From: Pinguiococcus pyrenoidosus
Lineage: Eukaryota > Sar > Pinguiophyceae > Pinguiochrysidales > Pinguiochrysidaceae
DNA length: 22,478 bases
NCBI GenBank assembly: GCA_019677205.1
Contig: JAAMXY010000189.1
Location: 1-22,478 of the forward strand
Direction: 5' to 3'
The notes below the pieces were generated by a model that was not told where the DNA came from, ran no database searches, and was given only the letters and a program-made list of their open reading frames with translations. Each line of letters starts with the position of its first letter. Position 1 is the stretch's first letter. Made by a program: the position numbers and the translations under genes. Shown piece by piece: positions 18,912 through 22,478 of this stretch.

Positions 18912-19725
18912 ATGATGAACGACGTCGGTAGGTACCAGCATCCCTTCGCGGAATGGTACGCTGGGGAGTTCAAGTTCCGCCACGTTTTCGTGTCGGACAG
19001 CACTGGGATACAGAACTCAGCTCTGCGACTACTGGGTATGCTTTTTGATTTAGTGTCCCCAAACACGTATGCTTGTCATCGCGAGTGCCTTTCGTCATCA
19101 CCTATCCATCCCTGCAGGAAACCTGCCTTGCTGGAGAATGCTTCTCGCCGTCATCCTGACCTATCTCTCCGCCGAGGGCTACCAGTACACCAGCAGCGTG
19201 TGCAACGGATTCACCAAGAGCGCTCTGGTGCGCAGAAGTGGGGAGCAGGCGAAGACGGGGTACCAGAAGGGACGGATGCTCCCTGACGAGCTTTCTTGGG
19301 TGATCTGTAGTTCATTGGAACGAGCTTTGCGTTTATCTACGGCCTCTACGGGACCATGGCCGACGACCCCAGGGGCGTGTTCCCGCCGACGTGGAGTAAT
19401 CTGAAGGAGGAAGGCGCGTCCACCTTCTGGTGCTTCATGTATGTCGTGTTCAACCTGAGCCAGGTGAGGACACAGAATCGCCGCCTGCACACGCTTCATT
19501 CACTGCTGCCTTGCTCATCCGACTATTCGTTGGGCCCTTGGAAAGTTCGGACTGATCACCGCAACGGTACGTGACAGCCTTCAGAGATTCATCCCTCCTC
19601 TACATCCGGCAGCCCCCACTCACGCGCATTCCTTCGTGCAGGTGTACGTCGGGACCATCTCGACGGTGTATGAGACGGGCGATCTCTTCGATCTATCGTG
19701 TCTGGAGCTTGGCCGAAGTCGCTGA
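18912..19725 (+). CDS. Small multi-pass membrane protein, unrecognised family (copy B), five exons
   Basis: The exons are 18912-19035, 19118-19227, 19311-19463, 19546-19566 and 19642-19725. The introns are 82, 83, 82 and 75 nt, all GT-AG. The first interrupts a codon after its first base and the other three are phase 0. The product is 163 aa. Exon 4 is only 21 nt (FGLITAT). Hydrophobic helices lie at about 47-60, 78-95 and 117-142. The protein shares AEWY (13-16), VFPPTWSN (101-108) and TFWCF (116-120) with copy A at matching places relative to its helices. Intron positions differ: copy B has no intron inside the FWCF motif, where copy A does. The start is the first of two ATGs at 18912. Function is unknown. 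The stop lies 168 bp from the convergent TFIIIC gene stop. Confidence 0.72.
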
Positions 19726-19893
19726 GATCCTTTTGTGGGTACTCAGGAACGACAAGGAGGACGAGGTCTTTGAGCTTGTCATTATCACGTTTAGCTCACA
19801 GAGAGAAAGGCCGAGCTATTTGCAAGATCGGCGACTTACTGAGCCAGCCATATTCGCCGTTATCTTCGGAGTTGCCCTTCCTGCACATGCAGC

Positions 19894-22349
19894 TCATACG
19901 GCTGCAAGCCTCGGAGTTGCCTCCTTCTGCTCCGCCCCTTCTCCGTTATCTTCCCCCTCGTCCTCTTCCTCTTCCTCGTCCTCTTCTTCTTCTTCTTCTT
20001 CCTCTTCTTCCTCTCCATCCTCCTCCTCTTCTTCCTCCTCCTCCTCCTCGTCGTCGTCGTCTTCTTCGCCCAGCAGGTCGAAGGCCTCCAGGGTATCAAA
20101 GAGGGCTGCCTGGGGCACATTGCTCACTCCCAAGTTCAATTCCTTGTCGCTCTGCGCCGCTCGTTCCGGTCCCGGAGACATCTGCTCCGTACGATAGATC
20201 TCCGCCAGATTCTTCGGCCTGAGGAAGAGAGGTCCACATGAGTTTTGTGAAGAGAGCCTCAAAGGCTACACAGGAGGGTGGGCCCTCAAGTACATACTTG
20301 GCGAGGTTCTTCGCCTTCTCGAGGAACTCGAATATCGACAGCGGCGCCGGCTCCTCGGGGATCACCTCCTCGTATATTCGAGGCATGGAGGCGCTGACAA
20401 GCTGACCTTCCTCGTCGAGCTCGCCGGCGAAAATCCGCTCCTCCTCGGATGTGGCCGAGCGCTCGGCCTCCTCCACAAGCGTGTTCATCTTGCTGAAGCA
20501 GCCCTCGAGATGGGACGAGATGTGCGCCGTAAAGTCCTACCCACAGGTTTCAAACTTCAGACCAGTCGCCGGGACCACGTTGTTCTCCCAACCACGACGC
20601 CACGCCATATACCTTGATCTGCAGAGGTGTCCACCAGCCATACTGGTCGTCGCAGGCGTCGTTCCAGTAGGCGTTGAGCAGGCGATTCTGCAGCTCGCGC
20701 TCTGATACGTCAATCTGGTAGGGGCAAGACAGGTCATGATCCTAGTCGTTTTGCTCGCCTCGACCTCCCAGCCATACCAGCGGAAGAAGCATGTTCGAGG
20801 TGAGGTCCACACCCATGTATGTCGGCTTTGCGCCGCGCAGCATCTCGACGATGGTGGCCTTGAACTGGGTCCGCACCCGGCCCATCAAATCTTCCTCGGC
20901 ACCCTTGCTCTCAACAGCCTCGGCTTCTTCCTTGGGACTCTCGCAGAAGGCCTCTTTCATCCTCTTGAAGATGCTCTTGTACGCCTTCAAGCGCTCGACC
21001 GAGAGGCGCATGCGGACCGGCTGGAAGAAGCGTCCGATCGCGTCGGCCTGAACGAGACACAGGATGAGAGGCCTAGCAGCCCGGGCCAAGTCTCCAGATT
21101 CGTCCTGGCCGCGCACCTTCGGGTCGTAACCGAACTTGACCTGACAGAACACCCAAGGGCCCTGGACGTACGTGAACGTCGCCTCCCGCAGGACCGCGTC
21201 GATCTGATACTTTGAGACCTGCTGTTCCGTCAGTGTCCTGGTCGAGTCTTCAAGGCGCCCTCCATCCTATGGTGCTCTTCCCCTCTCCTCTAACCTGCTG
21301 AAGATGCTTCCGCAGCGACCACTTGGTCCAGATACTCCGATGCTCGAAGAGGAACTCGATGAGCTTCCTCGCCTCCTCTCGCTCAGGAGAGGTCGGCTGC
21401 TGCCGCGTCGTCGGCTTGACGCCGATGCTGTAGACCTGCGGCCGGTCACTTGCGAAGGAAGTCGGCACCACCTCCAAGGTGGCCGGCAGCGACGACAGCT
21501 CCTGCGTGCCTTCGCCAGGAAGCCCCTTGCGATGTCGAGACAGGAACTGGAAGTCCGCCAAAGGAGCATCCGGCCCGAAGAAAGTCAGCACCGGCTTCAC
21601 GGTGCCCAGGACCTAGGCATGACAAGCACCAAGCGGTCATTCCCCGCATGCAAGAGGCGCTTCAGAAGCGTCCATTCACGCCCACCTGAACACTTGCACC
21701 GTCGACATAGCTTGGAAATCCGCTGCGGGAGGAGGGAGAGCCTTCTCGCCTCACTCGAAGCGCCAGATACCGCGGCGCCTGCGCCGCCGTAGGCTGCGTC
21801 TCTTCTCGAGCTGACCGCGACCGCTTCCGACTCTTCTTCTTTGAGGTCGACGTCGACTCGGAAGTCCACGGAGAGGCGGATGGGCCCCGAACTTCTCGGG
21901 CTGCGAGGCTGTGGCAAAGCGGATCTGCAGGACGCAGCCGGAGCCGAAGTCCTCGGGCGGGTTCTGCGAGCGCAGACGCCACCGCATGCTCTCCACCCAG
22001 CATTTGCACCACTTTGTCCGGCGTCTGGACCAAAAGTGGCACATGGACTGCGGGGAATTCCTGTGCGAAACGCAAGAGATGAGAGATCTCCGCCGCGGTT
22101 GTTCGCACTTCTTTCAGACTTTCGAAGCGTCAAACCACTTTCGACGCCTCCACAAGAAGAAAACAAGGTGCCAGTAAAAGGAGGTGAAAGAAAGTTTCGT
22201 CCAGAACGCGGAAGGAATGGCGCCAAAATCCGCATCTAAATCGTGCGTTGTGGAAACACCTTAAGCTCCGGCACGGAGACCTGCGTCCAATTCTTGCGTG
22301 GCTGCTTCGCCGGAGCATCACCACGCTTCTTCGGTCGCCTCGGAGCCAT
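19894..22349 (-). CDS. GTF3C5: Transcription factor IIIC subunit 5 (GTF3C5/Tfc1/Sfc1 orthologue), eight exons
   Basis: The exons are 22260-22349, 21686-22060, 21295-21612, 21117-21218, 20778-21047, 20613-20714, 20298-20536 and 19894-20218. The seven introns are GT-AG and 199, 73, 75, 69, 63, 76 and 79 nt long. The product is 606 aa. Family landmarks appear in order: EFPAV and DKVVQMLGG (31-53), RLRPADPLCH (71-80), VLGTVKPV and ADFQFL (156-179), the FLFEHRSIW segment (242-250), VQGPW then FGYDPK (279-295), ELQ followed by CDDQYGWW (392-413), and a Glu/Asp tail (about 550-592). In fungi and animals this subunit helps TFIIIC bind the A-box of tRNA promoters and recruit TFIIIB and polymerase III in the nucleus. 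Exon 1 is basic (MAPRRPKKRG). Residues 90-140 are Ser/Arg/Lys-rich and poorly conserved. Exon 1 and its 199-nt intron are the least certain parts. Confidence 0.88.
19950..20069. repeat. Coding GAG/GAA/GAC repeat (acidic tail)
   Basis: About 120 bp of CTC/TTC/GTC triplets on the plus strand encode the Glu/Asp tail in the last exon of the TFIIIC gene. Acidic C-terminal tails are common in this family, so the tract is probably functional even though its length may vary. Confidence 0.9.
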
Positions 22350-22478
22350 TGGAGAAGCCTGGGTCCCCCAGGTACAAAGCTTGCTTTTTTAAACCCAAAG
22401 CTCCTGCGTTTTGGCGGGAAAGTCAAATGGTTGGATCTTTTTGGTCCATTTTCCAGAAATTCAGTGAGTTTCTACTTT
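22350..22478 (-). promoter_or_regulatory. 5' flank of the TFIIIC subunit gene
   Basis: The last 129 bp lie directly upstream of the TFIIIC subunit start codon at 22349 and should hold at least part of its 5' untranslated region or promoter. A run of six thymines at 22385-22390 is the only conspicuous element. No gene begins on the plus strand before the window ends. Confidence 0.4.

Noticed and set aside
1-22478. Dinoflagellate spliced-leader relics or non-GT introns
   Set aside because: I looked for CCATTTTGGCTCAAG-type words on both strands and saw none. All 18 introns I resolved are GT-AG, and genes lie on both strands.

Overview
The window is nuclear DNA from a GC-rich unicellular eukaryote, probably an alga or other protist of the stramenopile, haptophyte or alveolate kind. 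It carries eight protein genes that I could resolve to exon level. Five of them are split by 18 short introns (58 to 199 nt, most 63 to 91 nt). Every intron is GT-AG, and every one joins exons in phase. All stops fit the standard code. Ser/Pro (PSESPSEAPSQSPT) linkers, small CC/CG-rich modules, FG-GAP propellers and G8 proteins are typical of marine protists. I cannot name the lineage from the sequence. The short canonical introns and mixed gene strands argue against a core dinoflagellate.

Layout. 1-977: no assignable gene. 978-2426 (-): secreted FG-GAP beta-propeller protein. 3061-4503 (+): sulfotransferase-like protein of the secretory pathway, divergent from the previous gene. 5211-6847 (-): three-exon AAAP/AVT-type amino acid transporter, tail-to-tail with the sulfotransferase. 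6848-8214: intergenic DNA with a pentamer-based satellite. 8215-12772 (-): three-exon CEMIP/TMEM2-like G8 protein of 1467 aa with an apparent DOMON-like insertion and a long poly-Asp tract. 12773-14372: intergenic DNA with a cluster of short tandem repeats. 14373-15141 (-): four-exon small membrane protein. 16153-18426 (-): intronless ATPase-TOPRIM protein of the OLD/PARIS type. 18912-19725 (+): five-exon paralogue of the small membrane protein. 19894-22349 (-): eight-exon TFIIIC subunit (GTF3C5/Tfc1) with an acidic tail.

How the genes relate. Four genes act at the cell surface or in the secretory or vacuolar system (FG-GAP, sulfotransferase, AAAP transporter, G8 protein), and one serves RNA polymerase III. 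No metabolic operon is implied. The most unusual segment is 14.4-19.7 kb. There an intronless, visibly more A/T-rich ATPase-TOPRIM gene, built like bacterial anti-phage OLD/PARIS effectors, lies between two inverted paralogues of an unrecognised small membrane protein family. The two paralogues share the motifs EWY and FFPPTW..FWCF but not their intron positions.
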